Shown: one piece after another, positions 1-9,444 of the stretch
How positions within the stretch are numbered: position 1 is the first letter of the stretch
How the letters are laid out: each line of letters starts with the position of its first letter
Source: Flavobacteriales bacterium 33_180_T64
Lineage (GTDB): Bacteria; Bacteroidota; Bacteroidia; Flavobacteriales; Flavobacteriaceae
Reading direction: 5' to 3'
Assembly (NCBI GenBank): GCA_002162685.1
Contig: MAAQ01000020.1
Span: forward strand, 124,001 to 188,000
DNA: 64,000 bases
Notes under the pieces: model-generated
Databases searched by the model: none
The model's input: only the letters and a program-made list of their open reading frames with translations
What the model was told of the DNA's origin: nothing
Program-made: the position numbers and the translations under genes

Positions 1-2175
1 CCCATTAACGGTGTTGTGGTGACAGATCGGTTTCAAAAAATGCATATTGACCCTAAGAAAGTAAAACCAATTGTTGAAGGGACGATACATCCGGATAACC
101 TAGTTAAAGATTTGCAAGATCTACGATTACATCCTTTTGAGATAACAGAAGCTCATATTTTGCCATTTATTCCTAAAGCAGGAGAGATTGACCAAGAAAA
201 AGATCAAGGCTTGCAAACATTTGCTAAAGTTATGGCGGAGAATGTGTCATTACATGCTGCCGCTACTCATGTAATGCGAACAACTGAATGGGACTTTATG
301 GGAGTATATTATGATTTTATAGATCATTTTTGTCATGCATTTATGAAATTTCATCCACCAAAATTAGGACCAATTCCTCAGGATTTATTCGAAATTTATA
401 ATGATTGCATATACAGCGCTTATCGTTTTCAAGATATGATGTTAGGACGGATGATGGATTTAGTAGATGACGATACGACTATTATTGTGATGTCTGATCA
501 TGGTTTCGAATCTGGAAATAAACGCATCTTGAAAATGCCAAAATATCAAGCAGCACCTTCATTAGAACATAGACAATTTGGAATGTTTGTTGCAGCAGGA
601 CCAAATATTAAAAAGAATGAAAAAGTTTTTGGTTTAGGTCTAGTCGATGTTGCACCAACGCTATTGCATATTTTTGATTTGCCTATTGGTAGAGATATGG
701 ATGGTAAAATTGCTTTGGATATATTTAAAGATGCAAAAGCACCGCAATATATAGACAGTTGGGAAACTGTTAAAGGTGATTTTGGAGAGCATTTGACTGA
801 AAATAAGACAAATAATATATTAAGTGATCAAGAGGCTTTAGAACAACTTATTGAATTAGGTTATATTGAGCGCCCTGATGAAAAAATTGAAGTCGCAATT
901 TTAAAGACTAAATGTGATTTGAATCATAATTTAGCGAGAGTTTACCAAGGTAAAGGAGAGTACGATAAAGCCAAATTGATTTTAAAAGATTTAATTACTG
1001 AAAAAGAGCCTATAGATGTGATTCCTTATTATATGGATTTATTGTCTATAAGTTTAGAAGAAGAAGAATTTGATAAGGCTGAAGTTTATCTCAATGAATT
1101 AAGGACACGTGATAAAAAATTTAAAATTAACACGTACTTCGCTGAAGCTAAAATACTGCTAAGCAAAGATAAGGTTCAAGATGCATTAGAACTTTTAACA
1201 AAAGCAAAAGACAACAAGCCAAACGGTCAAGTATGGTATCAAATAGGAAAGATATACATGCGTTTAAATCGTTTTGAAGAGGCGCAAAATGCATTTGAAA
1301 GTGCTTTGCATTTTGAGATAGACAATGCAAGATTTCATCAAGCCTTAGCGGTGTCTTTGAACAGAATCAATCAATTTGAAGATGCTGCAGAACATGCCCT
1401 TACCGCTATCGAACTTATTAAGTATTTTCCAGAAGCACATTATACGCTTGGTGAAGCTCTTGAAAAATTGGGAGATATTGATAATGCTAAAAAAGCTTAT
1501 GAAACAGCAGCTAAATTAAAACCTAAAACACACCATCGAGCAGAAAAATCGATAGAAAATATAACAGATCGAATCGACGATAATTTAGAGTTTAAAGATA
1601 AAAATACCTCTAAGTTTTATAAAGATCAAATTGTTGTTGTTTCTGGATTACCAAGGTCAGGGACTTCGCTTATGATGCAAATGCTCCATAAAGGCGGACT
1701 TGAAGTATTAACAGATTCAAATAGAAAAGCAGATGTTTCTAATCCGAAAGGTTATTTTGAATACGATCCTGTAATGTCCTTACATAAAGACAATTCATGT
1801 TTGGGTGACGCGCAAAATAAATCGGTTAAGATTGTCGCGCCACTGCTTAAGTTTTTGGATCCAAAGTATCGCTATAAAGTGATTTTTATGAATAGAGATT
1901 TAGATGAAGTCGTAAAATCACAACAGAAAATGATAGGTAAGGATACAGATACATTGCCTATTAAGTTATTAGAAACTTATAAAAAGCACTTACATCAAGT
2001 TGAAACCTGGAAAGCGAAAGAGCCAAGTGTAGAATTGATTTATGTTGATTATAAAGAGGCTTTAAATAATACCGAATCGGTCATCAATAAAGTGACTAGT
2101 TTTATAGATCAGGAGATGGATGAAAAGTCAATGTTGTCTTGTGTCAATAGAAGTTTATATCGAAATAAAATATAA
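1..2175 (+). CDS. Alkaline phosphatase superfamily-TPR-sulfotransferase fusion, 5' end cut by window
   Basis: The reading frame is open from the first base, so the true start lies upstream; the GTG at 16 is unlikely to be it. Three parts follow each other. Bases 1 to about 750 are the C-terminal half of an alkaline phosphatase/phosphodiesterase domain, with the metal-ligand motifs IDHFCH (about 319-336) and SDHGF (493-507). Bases about 880-1570 encode helical TPR repeats. From about 1620 a sulfotransferase domain begins: GLPRSGTS (1645-1668) matches the PAPS phosphosulfate loop, and a FMNRDLDEVV segment near 1890 resembles the 3'-phosphate site. From the families, the phosphatase part should cleave phosphate mono- or diesters and the other end should move sulfate from PAPS. 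The natural substrate is not evident. A bidirectional terminator follows immediately. Confidence 0.85.
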   Translation, partial: PINGVVVTDRFQKMHIDPKKVKPIVEGTIHPDNLVKDLQDLRLHPFEITEAHILPFIPKAGEIDQEKDQGLQTFAKVMAENVSLHAAATHVMRTTEWDFMGVYYDFIDHFCHAFMKFHPPKLGPIPQDLFEIYNDCIYSAYRFQDMMLGRMMDLVDDDTTIIVMSDHGFESGNKRILKMPKYQAAPSLEHRQFGMFVAAGPNIKKNEKVFGLGLVDVAPTLLHIFDLPIGRDMDGKIALDIFKDAKAPQYIDSWETVKGDFGEHLTENKTNNILSDQEALEQLIELGYIERPDEKIEVAILKTKCDLNHNLARVYQGKGEYDKAKLILKDLITEKEPIDVIPYYMDLLSISLEEEEFDKAEVYLNELRTRDKKFKINTYFAEAKILLSKDKVQDALELLTKAKDNKPNGQVWYQIGKIYMRLNRFEEAQNAFESALHFEIDNARFHQALAVSLNRINQFEDAAEHALTAIELIKYFPEAHYTLGEALEKLGDIDNAKKAYETAAKLKPKTHHRAEKSIENITDRIDDNLEFKDKNTSKFYKDQIVVVSGLPRSGTSLMMQMLHKGGLEVLTDSNRKADVSNPKGYFEYDPVMSLHKDNSCLGDAQNKSVKIVAPLLKFLDPKYRYKVIFMNRDLDEVVKSQQKMIGKDTDTLPIKLLETYKKHLHQVETWKAKEPSVELIYVDYKEALNNTESVINKVTSFIDQEMDEKSMLSCVNRSLYRNKI

Positions 2176-2180
2176 AAAAA

Positions 2181-2207
2181 AGCGCTTATAGTATAAGCGC
2201 TTTTTTT
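2181..2207. terminator. Bidirectional intrinsic terminator
   Basis: A 9-bp perfect stem (agcgcttat/ataagcgct, 2181-2189 and 2193-2201) has an A-run before it and a T-run after it. It lies between two convergent genes and can end transcription from both sides. Confidence 0.85.
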
Positions 2208-2220
2208 CTTTAATCTTATA

Positions 2221-3036
2221 TTATAAGATAATCTTTTTTCTAATAATTGCTCTTGAATTACTTTCGGTTAATTCTATGATGTATACACCATTAGCAATTG
2301 TAGTCGCTTCAACCACATGACTATGATCAGATGTTGTTCCGCTTAGAACTTCTTTTCCTGTCATATTAAGTATGCGATAATTTGTAGGCGCTTGCAAATT
2401 ATAAAGTCCAATACTTTTGTTTAACCCTACTATTTTAATAGCATTTAAAGTACTGTTCTCTTCAATAGAGAGTGTTTGTTGCCCTGCAGTTAAAGCCGTG
2501 TTTGGGGTGTCACTATACGCTAGGTCTTTTACCGTCCATACATTACCACTAGAATCAACGTCAAGTCTAACCCAACCATAATGCGTATTTCCGCTAATAT
2601 TAAATCGTAGTCCTATGTAGCCATCAGTAATATCGCACCAGTTACCAATACTACAAGAGCTATAGTTTAAAGATTGAAATCCTCCAGCAAAACCATTATT
2701 ATTCCAAGGTGTAGTACCACTAGAAATGGCATCACCATTATTTAACACAAAAGGATATGCATATGTTGCACCACCAGATCCTAAAACATCATTACTTGCG
2801 GTTAAAGGATCAATATATAAGTTAGAAGTACTTAACTCATTTCTAATTTGGAAGTCATCAGTTCCATTGCCATCAAGATCTATCATGAATGTGTCTCCAA
2901 CACCTCCAGTATAGTCGGCAATGTCATCATAGATGATAGATTGTCCGCTAGCATCATTAACACCTACTATAGCTGCCGTTAAAGCACCATATTTAGCAAG
3001 TTGTTTGGATAATTTTAAAGAAGTAGTTTTTTTCAT
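2221..3036 (-). CDS. Secreted protein with T9SS type A sorting domain
   Basis: A 271-residue exported protein of unknown activity. The N-terminus has a Lys-rich start followed by a small hydrophobic stretch (LTAAIVGV) ending near ASGQ, a plausible but unusual signal peptide. The middle is rich in Gly, Asp, Asn and Tyr and suggests a beta-sandwich. The last 75 residues (YRILNMTG, then ANGVYIIELT and a basic RKKIIL end) match the T9SS type A C-terminal sorting domain. The protein is therefore probably moved across the outer membrane and anchored or released by the Por/Gld machinery. It is transcribed alone and ends at the shared terminator. No catalytic motif was recognised. Confidence 0.75.
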   Translation of the reverse strand: MKKTTSLKLSKQLAKYGALTAAIVGVNDASGQSIIYDDIADYTGGVGDTFMIDLDGNGTDDFQIRNELSTSNLYIDPLTASNDVLGSGGATYAYPFVLNNGDAISSGTTPWNNNGFAGGFQSLNYSSCSIGNWCDITDGYIGLRFNISGNTHYGWVRLDVDSSGNVWTVKDLAYSDTPNTALTAGQQTLSIEENSTLNAIKIVGLNKSIGLYNLQAPTNYRILNMTGKEVLSGTTSDHSHVVEATTIANGVYIIELTESNSRAIIRKKIIL

Positions 3037-3133
3037 ATTTAATAAAGAGTTGGTTTGTATACATGCTAAAATAGAACTTTTATTAATACATATTTACTTT
3101 TTTCGATGAAATACAAAGAGAAAAATAGTATAA

Positions 3134-5179
3134 CTAACTTATTTGCAACCCGCTATTAACCGTTGTGTCTGGATTTACAAATACCAGTTTCCCTTCAGGA
3201 GTTTCGGTCATTAAAATCATACCTTCACTTTCGACACCTCGTAACGCTCTTGGTGCAAGATTCACTAAAACAGTCACTTGTTTACCTATCACTTCTTCTG
3301 GTGTAAAACTCTCAGCAATACCAGAAACAATAGTTCTTGTATCGATTCCTGTGTCCACTTTTAAAATAAGTAGCTTTTTTGTTTTTGGCATTTTTTCGGC
3401 TTCAATAATGGTTCCGACTCTCATATCGAGTTTTGTGAAATCATCAAAATTGATGAGATCTTTTTGAGGTTCAATTTCTTTATTTGCAGCGTCGTTAGCT
3501 TTTTTACTTGCCTCTAATTTATCGAGTTGCTCTTGAATGGTTTTATCTTCTATTTTTGAGAATAGTAATTCGCCTTTTCCAATCTGATGACCAGATGTGA
3601 TAAGAGTGTCTTTGGTTGAAATATCGCTCCAAGAGTTCTCATTAGTATTTAGAATACCTTTTAATTTAATAGATGTAAACGGTAAAAATGGTTCACATAA
3701 TGTCGCTAAAGCGCTTGCGATTTGAAGTGCAACGAACATGATAGTTTTTGTTCTTACGTCATCTGTTTTGATGAGTTTCCAAGGTTCTTCATCAGCCAGG
3801 TATTTATTTCCTAAACGTGCTAAATTCATCAATTCTTGGCTTGCTTCTCTAAAACGGTAACGTTCAATAGAGCTTTCAATAACAGATGGATAGGCTTTTA
3901 CTGTAGCTAAGGTTTCAATGTCAACTTCTGAAAATTCTGAAGCTTCAGGTACAATACCATCATAATATTTATTGGTAAGGACGACAACGCGGTTTATAAA
4001 GTTTCCGAAAATCGCTACCAATTCATTATTATTTCTAGCTTGAAAATCTTTCCATGTAAAGTCATTATCCTTACTCTCAGGAGCATTTGCAGTTAAAGCA
4101 TAACGTAAGACATCTTGCTGATTTGGGAAGTCTTCTAAATAATCTGGTAACCAAACGGCCCAATTTTTAGAGGTTGATAATTTTTTACCTTCTAAATTTA
4201 AAAACTCATTTGCAGGTACATTATCTGGTAAAATATATGACCCTTCGGCTTTTAACATGGCAGGAAAAATAATACAGTGAAATACAATATTATCTTTTCC
4301 AATGAAATGTACCAGTTTTGTGTTTTCATCTTTCCAATATGGTTCCCAATTTTTTCCTTCTTGTGCTGCCCATTCTTTAGTTGCAGAAATATAACCAATA
4401 GGGGCATCAAACCAAACATAAAGCACTTTGCCTTCTCCTCCAGGAGCAGGAACTGGAATTCCCCAATCTAAATCACGCGTTACAGCTCTTGGTCGTAAAC
4501 CATCATCAATCCAAGATTTTACTTGTCCGTAAACATTAGGTTTCCAATCTTTTTTATGGCCTTTTAAAATCCATTCTTTTAAAAAATCCTCGTGTTTATT
4601 TAGTGGTAAAAACCAATGTTTTGTTTCTTTTAAAGTAGGCACATTACCTGTAATTGCCGATTTTGGATTTATTAGATCTGTAGCATTTAAACTCGACCCA
4701 CAGTTTTCACATTGATCACCATAAGCTTCTTCATTGCTGCATTTTGGGCAGGTTCCTGTTACAAAACGATCGGCTAAAAACTGATTAGCTTCTTCATCAT
4801 AAAGTTGCTCAGTAACTTCTTCTATAAACTCATTTTTATCATTCAGCGTCTTGAAAAACTCTGAAGCCGTGTCATGATGAATTTTCGCAGAGGTACGTGA
4901 ATAATTGTCAAACGTAATTCCGAAGTCTACAAACGATTTTTTTATAATCGCATGATATTTATCGACGATATCTTGAGGTGTTACACCCTCTTTTTTTGCT
5001 TTAATTGTAATGGGCACACCATGTTCATCACTTCCACAAATGAAAGCCACATCATTTCCTGTTAATCGTTTGTAGCGTGCATAAATATCGGCAGGCACAT
5101 ATACTCCAGCCAAATGACCAATATGTATTGGGCCGTTAGTATAGGGTAAAGCTGCAGTAATGGTATATCTTTTAGACAT
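3134..5179 (-). CDS. metG: Methionyl-tRNA synthetase
   Basis: A 681-residue class I aminoacyl-tRNA synthetase that charges tRNA-Met in the cytoplasm. The HIGH motif is exact at residues 19-22, the KMSKS loop appears as KLSTSKN (333-339), and four Cys (C144, C147, C157, C160) form the zinc knuckle of the long-form enzyme. The C-terminal 100 residues (around DMRVGTII) are the EMAP-II/Trbp111-like tRNA-binding domain, which normally mediates dimerisation. Length and order are as expected for Bacteroidetes MetG. A TACTTTTG -7 box lies 23 bases before the ATG. The gene stands alone. Confidence 0.98.
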   Translation of the reverse strand: MSKRYTITAALPYTNGPIHIGHLAGVYVPADIYARYKRLTGNDVAFICGSDEHGVPITIKAKKEGVTPQDIVDKYHAIIKKSFVDFGITFDNYSRTSAKIHHDTASEFFKTLNDKNEFIEEVTEQLYDEEANQFLADRFVTGTCPKCSNEEAYGDQCENCGSSLNATDLINPKSAITGNVPTLKETKHWFLPLNKHEDFLKEWILKGHKKDWKPNVYGQVKSWIDDGLRPRAVTRDLDWGIPVPAPGGEGKVLYVWFDAPIGYISATKEWAAQEGKNWEPYWKDENTKLVHFIGKDNIVFHCIIFPAMLKAEGSYILPDNVPANEFLNLEGKKLSTSKNWAVWLPDYLEDFPNQQDVLRYALTANAPESKDNDFTWKDFQARNNNELVAIFGNFINRVVVLTNKYYDGIVPEASEFSEVDIETLATVKAYPSVIESSIERYRFREASQELMNLARLGNKYLADEEPWKLIKTDDVRTKTIMFVALQIASALATLCEPFLPFTSIKLKGILNTNENSWSDISTKDTLITSGHQIGKGELLFSKIEDKTIQEQLDKLEASKKANDAANKEIEPQKDLINFDDFTKLDMRVGTIIEAEKMPKTKKLLILKVDTGIDTRTIVSGIAESFTPEEVIGKQVTVLVNLAPRALRGVESEGMILMTETPEGKLVFVNPDTTVNSGLQIS

Positions 5180-5202
5180 CTTGAATTTGTTTTAACAAGC
5201 CA

Positions 5203-5210
5203 CAAAAGTA
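5203..5210 (-). promoter_or_regulatory. -7 promoter element for metG
   Basis: Read on the minus strand this is TACTTTTG, a match to the Bacteroidetes -7 consensus TAnnTTTG, 23 bases before the metG ATG. No TTG is found at the usual distance, so only half of the promoter is supported. Confidence 0.45.
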
Positions 5211-5371
5211 CGCAATTTGCAAGCGATTTTGAAACGAGTATTTACAAATTTTGAACATAGTTTTTGCCTGGAAATGTTTGAGTATTGTAATTCAAGAAGA
5301 TCGTGGATATACATGTTCTTAATTTGATAATTATTAAATTTAGACCTGTGAAAAAAATGTACATTTACAAT

Positions 5372-6385
5372 ATGGCTAAAATTCGTTATTTTTTACTCTT
5401 AATTTGCGTGTGTATGTTCTTCGGAAATGTAACCGCTCAAGATAAATCTGTTCAAAAAAAACATACTACTTTGATACAAGCACCTTACTTAAAAGCTGGA
5501 GATACAGTTGCTATTGTTGCGCCTTCTGGAATATTAAAAAATAGAACTGATGAAGTTAGCCAAGCAGTAGCTTTATTAAAAAGTTGGGGTTTACATGCTG
5601 TTGTAGGAAAACATGTGTTTAGTAAAGCCGATCATTTTGCAGGCACTGATGCTGAGCGCTGTGAAGATTTCCAAAATGCATTAGATGATCCATCTGTTGG
5701 TGCAATTTGGTGTGCTAGAGGAGGCTATGGAACGGTTAGGATTTTAGATCAATTAGATTATACAAAATTTAAGGAACACCCTAAATGGATTATTGGTTAT
5801 AGTGATATTACGGCATTGCACAATCAAGTTCATAATGTAGGCTATCAATCTATACATGCAATGATGTGTGTGAGTTTGACTAAAGATTTAGACGATATTA
5901 AAGATACTTTAGAGACGTTTAAGTCGACTATCTTTGGGCAGCCCATAAATTATACTTTAGAAGGCTCGTCTTATAATAGAGTAGGAGAGGCGAATGGACC
6001 ACTAGTTGGCGGAAATTTAACAATACTACATACGATGTTAGGTTCTAAAACAAGTATTGATACATCTGGAAAAATACTGTTTATTGAAGAAATTGGGGAG
6101 TACAAATATCATATAGATCGTATGTTGCAAAGTTTAAAGCGTGCTGGTTATTTTGAGAACTGTAAAGGTCTACTTGTTGGTGATATGTCTAGAATGCGTA
6201 AAAACACAACACTTTGGGGAACTTCTGTAGAGCAGCTTATTTTAGACGCTTTAGCAGAGTATGATTTCCCAATCGCCTTTAATATGCCTGCAGGTCATGA
6301 GAAGGATAATCGAGCAATGATTTTAGGAAAGACTATTGAGATGAAAGTTGAGAAAGGGAAGAGTACTGTTGTTTTTGAAAAATAA
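5372..6385 (+). CDS. LD-carboxypeptidase, peptidase family S66
   Basis: A peptidase of the LdcA type, which removes the terminal D-Ala from murein tetrapeptides during cell-wall recycling. The start chosen at 5372 gives a clean signal peptide (MAKIRYFLLLICVCMFF, ending GNVTAQ); an in-frame ATG at 5357 and a GTG at 5303 are less likely. Numbered from 5372, the S66 catalytic residues are present: Ser144 in IIGYSDIT, Glu239 in FIEEIGEY and His309 in PAGHEKDN. The signal peptide suggests export, whereas the classical E. coli enzyme is cytoplasmic. The stop is 2 bases from the next start, so it probably heads an operon with the HEAT-repeat gene and the YraN gene. Confidence 0.9.
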   Translation: MAKIRYFLLLICVCMFFGNVTAQDKSVQKKHTTLIQAPYLKAGDTVAIVAPSGILKNRTDEVSQAVALLKSWGLHAVVGKHVFSKADHFAGTDAERCEDFQNALDDPSVGAIWCARGGYGTVRILDQLDYTKFKEHPKWIIGYSDITALHNQVHNVGYQSIHAMMCVSLTKDLDDIKDTLETFKSTIFGQPINYTLEGSSYNRVGEANGPLVGGNLTILHTMLGSKTSIDTSGKILFIEEIGEYKYHIDRMLQSLKRAGYFENCKGLLVGDMSRMRKNTTLWGTSVEQLILDALAEYDFPIAFNMPAGHEKDNRAMILGKTIEMKVEKGKSTVVFEK

Positions 6386-6387
6386 TT

Positions 6388-7149
6388 ATGGCATTCTATG
6401 ATCTAACAAAAGAGGAAAGAAATCAATTAGTTGAAAAAATCAACCGAGAGATTACAACAGATTTATCTCAAGGGACGACTACTCGTATCACCACTTATTT
6501 TTCAGATGAAGATACTTACATTCGTAAGACCGGCTATTTAACTATTGGGAAGATTTTTTATACGCAGCAAAAGTTTCAATCAGTAATACTTTCAGTATTA
6601 AAAAAATTGATGCAAACTGAAGATGAACTTATACGTCAAACCGTAGTGAATGCAGCAGGTGAGCTTGGAAAATTTCATTTTGATAAAATCCAGGAATTTA
6701 TGGATGGTGGTTTGTTTGATAGTCATCATCGTGTGCGTAATGCTGTGATTGGTTCAATTAAAAAAATGGGAGAGAAGAACCCTATTCCTGTTTTGGCATG
6801 GAGTAAAACTTATCTTAAGCATCCTGATAAAGAAATACGAAGAGAAATATGTCACGGGATTGAACTTCGCGGACGCACACACCCTCAAGATATTTTGCCA
6901 CTATTAAAAGTGTTAGAGTTTGATGAGGCTAAACGTGTAACTGTTACGCTTGTTCATGTTCTTGGTCAAATAGCATATAAAAATGGCTGTTTAAAAACAG
7001 TTGTCGCACATCTAAATACATGGGGAAATAAGCCTTTAGTTCAAAAAGCCTTAGATGAAATTGTAGACGTTCATGAACGTTATAAAAAATTTGCAGTTTT
7101 AAGTCAAGATGAAGTTATTGCTTATATTGATACTTATTATAAGCCTTAA
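6388..7149 (+). CDS. HEAT-repeat protein
   Basis: A 253-residue all-helical cytoplasmic protein without signal peptide or membrane segment. Repeated helix pairs such as IRQTVVNAAGELGKF, VRNAVIGSIKKMG and IRREICHGIEL have the spacing and Ala/Val/Ile pattern of HEAT or HEAT-like alkylation-repair repeats. No glycosylase catalytic residue could be assigned, so a scaffold role is as likely as DNA repair. It sits 2 bases after the LD-carboxypeptidase gene and 4 bases before the YraN gene, so the three are almost certainly cotranscribed. Confidence 0.75.
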   Translation: MAFYDLTKEERNQLVEKINREITTDLSQGTTTRITTYFSDEDTYIRKTGYLTIGKIFYTQQKFQSVILSVLKKLMQTEDELIRQTVVNAAGELGKFHFDKIQEFMDGGLFDSHHRVRNAVIGSIKKMGEKNPIPVLAWSKTYLKHPDKEIRREICHGIELRGRTHPQDILPLLKVLEFDEAKRVTVTLVHVLGQIAYKNGCLKTVVAHLNTWGNKPLVQKALDEIVDVHERYKKFAVLSQDEVIAYIDTYYKP

Positions 7150-7153
7150 AACT

Positions 7154-7513
7154 ATGGCAAATCATAACGAATTAGGAAAAAAAGGAGAAGACTTAGCTGT
7201 TGATTTTCTAGTGAAAAATGGCTACACTATTTGTGCTCGTAATTATAGGTATCAAAAAGCAGAAGTTGATATTATAGCAAGAAAAGGAGATACGTTAGCT
7301 GTGATTGAAGTAAAAACAAGAACAAGTGCTAATTTTGGTGATCCGCAACAATTTTTAAAGCCTAAGCAAATGCAACGTATTATAAAAGCCGTTGATGCTT
7401 ATGTGATTTCAAATGCATTAGATATTGAGGTGCGTTTTGATATTATCGCTATAGTATTAAATAAAAAAGAGATGACTTTAGAGCATTTAGAAAATGCATA
7501 TTATCATTTTTAA
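7154..7513 (+). CDS. YraN/UPF0102 family nuclease-like protein
   Basis: A 119-residue protein starting MANHNELGKKGEDLA, the usual YraN opening; the frame stays open 15 codons upstream, but that stretch is only the shadow of the preceding gene's end. The restriction-endonuclease-like core is intact: a conserved Glu in the first helix (GEDLA), Asp in AEVDIIARKG and the Glu-x-Lys pair in VIEVKTR. The family has this PD-(D/E)XK fold but no firmly established cellular role. It is the last gene of a three-gene run. Confidence 0.9.
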   Translation: MANHNELGKKGEDLAVDFLVKNGYTICARNYRYQKAEVDIIARKGDTLAVIEVKTRTSANFGDPQQFLKPKQMQRIIKAVDAYVISNALDIEVRFDIIAIVLNKKEMTLEHLENAYYHF

Positions 7514-7617
7514 GTACGATTTTTCTTTCTTATTAGGCCGCTTCAGCGAAAAAATAACTGTTTAATCGTAAATAATTATAACTTCACTTTCTGATTTAAC
7601 CCCAAATCTTATTTATT

Positions 7618-8229
7618 ATGAAAAAAATTACCTTTATTTTAAGCGCCCTTTTTTTAACTGTTTTTTTAAGTTGTGACACAGAAAGCATTAATGAAGAGCC
7701 TGAACAAGCAGCGAATAGTAATCCAAACTTTAGAGTAGCTTCAACTAGTGGTAAAGGAATGTTTAGCAGAGCGTCTTATGACGAACCATGTATGACAACT
7801 AACTTAATTGCAGGGCAAAACGATATAGCAGGAACAGTTTCTGTTGATAATGATGGTGAAAATTTAATTATAACATATAGTACAAATGGAGATTGGACTA
7901 TTGATTTAACTCATTTAAGTATTGGTGGTTGTGAAGAACAATGGGTGCCAACAACTGGATCAGGGAATCCTAAAATAGGACAATTTGAACATTCAGAACC
8001 TCATGCAGATGGAACCACTGAAGTGGTTTACCTAATAAGTTTGGATGCACTTACCGAAAATTATTGTTTTGCTGCACATGCCGAAGTACAAGGGGCTACA
8101 GGAGGAGAAACTGCTTGGGCTGAAGGACCAGGTTTTGATGGTAATAGTTGGGCGATGTATGTTGAAGCTTTATTGTCTGATTGTGATGTTGCTGCTGCTG
8201 ATGAAGAAGAAGAGCCTCCAGTAAAATAA
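7618..8229 (+). CDS. Putative lipoprotein of unknown function
   Basis: A 203-residue protein with a lipoprotein signal peptide (MKKITFILSALFLTVFLSC, lipobox FLSC, lipidated Cys19). Acidic residues follow the Cys, then a domain with a few Cys (EPCMT, GGCEEQW, NYCFAA, SDCDV) and Trp, which suggests a disulfide-stabilised beta fold. The tail is very acidic (AADEEEEPP). No known domain was recognised. It lies alone between the YraN operon and the convergent nadD gene, with no strong terminator seen. It could be an outer-membrane or surface lipoprotein. Confidence 0.7.
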   Translation: MKKITFILSALFLTVFLSCDTESINEEPEQAANSNPNFRVASTSGKGMFSRASYDEPCMTTNLIAGQNDIAGTVSVDNDGENLIITYSTNGDWTIDLTHLSIGGCEEQWVPTTGSGNPKIGQFEHSEPHADGTTEVVYLISLDALTENYCFAAHAEVQGATGGETAWAEGPGFDGNSWAMYVEALLSDCDVAAADEEEEPPVK

Positions 8230-8244
8230 TAAGAAAAAGAAAGA

Positions 8245-8826
8245 TTAGTTTTTATAAAAATTCATTTCATCCAAATATTCCCAGACATGTTTTGGTAGCA
8301 TCGGTTGTACATTCTTACCCTTTTTTATAGATTGTCTGATAAATGTAGATGACAATTCCATAATTGGTGCATTCACCTTATAAATCTTATTATGGTTATC
8401 AAATTGTGTTTCTATCTTCCCTTCGGAAATACGAGGATACACATAAATGTTATGGTTTTCTAGAATGAGCTGGTAGTTTTTCCATTTATGAAAACTCTTC
8501 AAGTTGTCTTCACCCATAATTAATGAAAATTCGTGTTCAGGATATTTCTCTTGAAGATAGGTTAGTGTATTTATAGTATAATTTGGTTGTGGTAAATTAA
8601 ACTCAATGTCACTAGGTTCTAATTTTGAATAGTCTTCAGTAGCACGATATACCATTTCATATCGCTGACGATTATCTAACAGAGAACTTTTCTTTTTAAA
8701 CGGACTATGTGGCGTGACTACAAACCAGATTTTATCTAAATTGCTATGTTCGGCTAAATGATTTGCAATAGTTAAATGCCCAACATGAATGGGATTAAAG
8801 GTTCCAAAATACAAGCCGATTTTCAT
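8245..8826 (-). CDS. nadD: Nicotinate-nucleotide adenylyltransferase
   Basis: A 193-residue enzyme that adenylates nicotinate mononucleotide in NAD synthesis. The nucleotidyltransferase motif GTFNPIHVGHL is at residues 9-19, and the second motif SSTFIRQSI lies near the C-terminus. Length is normal for NadD. It starts 3 bases after the gmk stop and ends a yicC-gmk-nadD run, a gene order common in Flavobacteriaceae. Confidence 0.96.
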   Translation of the reverse strand: MKIGLYFGTFNPIHVGHLTIANHLAEHSNLDKIWFVVTPHSPFKKKSSLLDNRQRYEMVYRATEDYSKLEPSDIEFNLPQPNYTINTLTYLQEKYPEHEFSLIMGEDNLKSFHKWKNYQLILENHNIYVYPRISEGKIETQFDNHNKIYKVNAPIMELSSTFIRQSIKKGKNVQPMLPKHVWEYLDEMNFYKN

Positions 8827-8829
8827 AAG

Positions 8830-9420
8830 TTATTCCTTAATGAAATTAGAAACTAATGTATAAGCATCATTTAGTGCTTTATCCAAATCTTTGTTGAGAA
8901 CAATTTCATCAAATAAAGGTGCTGTTGCTAATTCTGCAGGTGCTTTTGAAACGCGCATACTAATTTTGTCTTCACTTTCTTCTCCACGTTCTTTTAATCG
9001 TATGATAAGTTCATTAAGGTCTGGTGGTTTTACGAAAATAGCTAGAGTCTCTTTCGGAAATTTCTTTTTAATTCGTAATCCTCCAGAGACATCAATATCA
9101 AAAATAACATTTTTACCTTTTCCCCAAATACGCTCAATTTCAGTTTTTAAAGTGCCGTAGAAATTATCGCGATATACTTCTTCCCATTCTAAAAATTCGT
9201 CGTTCTTGATTCTGTTTTTAAAATCATTAATATCCAAAAAGTAGTAGTCTTTTCCGTGAATTTCTTGTCCTCTTTTTTCTCTTGAAGTCGCCGAAATTGA
9301 AAACTCTAAATTGAGTTCGTCTTGTTTTAATAAATGCCTAACAATGGTTGTTTTTCCAGAACCTGAAGGTGCTGAGAACACAATTAACTTTCCTCTTTTT
9401 TTGTTTTTTATTTCCGACAC
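8830..9420 (-). CDS. gmk: Guanylate kinase
   Basis: A 196-residue kinase converting GMP and ATP to GDP. The P-loop GSGKTT is at residues 20-25 within FSAPSGSGKTT, followed by the GMP-binding part (TSREKRGQEIHGKDYYFL) and the lid (LKERGEES). The only suitable start is a GTG codon at 9418-9420, giving MSEIKNKKRGKLIVF; this is a normal length for the family. It lies between yicC (24 bases) and nadD (3 bases) and is probably cotranscribed with them. Confidence 0.96.
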   Translation of the reverse strand: MSEIKNKKRGKLIVFSAPSGSGKTTIVRHLLKQDELNLEFSISATSREKRGQEIHGKDYYFLDINDFKNRIKNDEFLEWEEVYRDNFYGTLKTEIERIWGKGKNVIFDIDVSGGLRIKKKFPKETLAIFVKPPDLNELIIRLKERGEESEDKISMRVSKAPAELATAPLFDEIVLNKDLDKALNDAYTLVSNFIKE

Positions 9421-9444
9421 AAGTTTGATTTAAATTCTATGGTA

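Noticed and set aside
7109-7153. N-terminal extension MKLLLILILIISLKT of the YraN protein
   Set aside because: It lies entirely in another frame of the HEAT gene's 3' end; the ATG at 7154 gives the normal family start.
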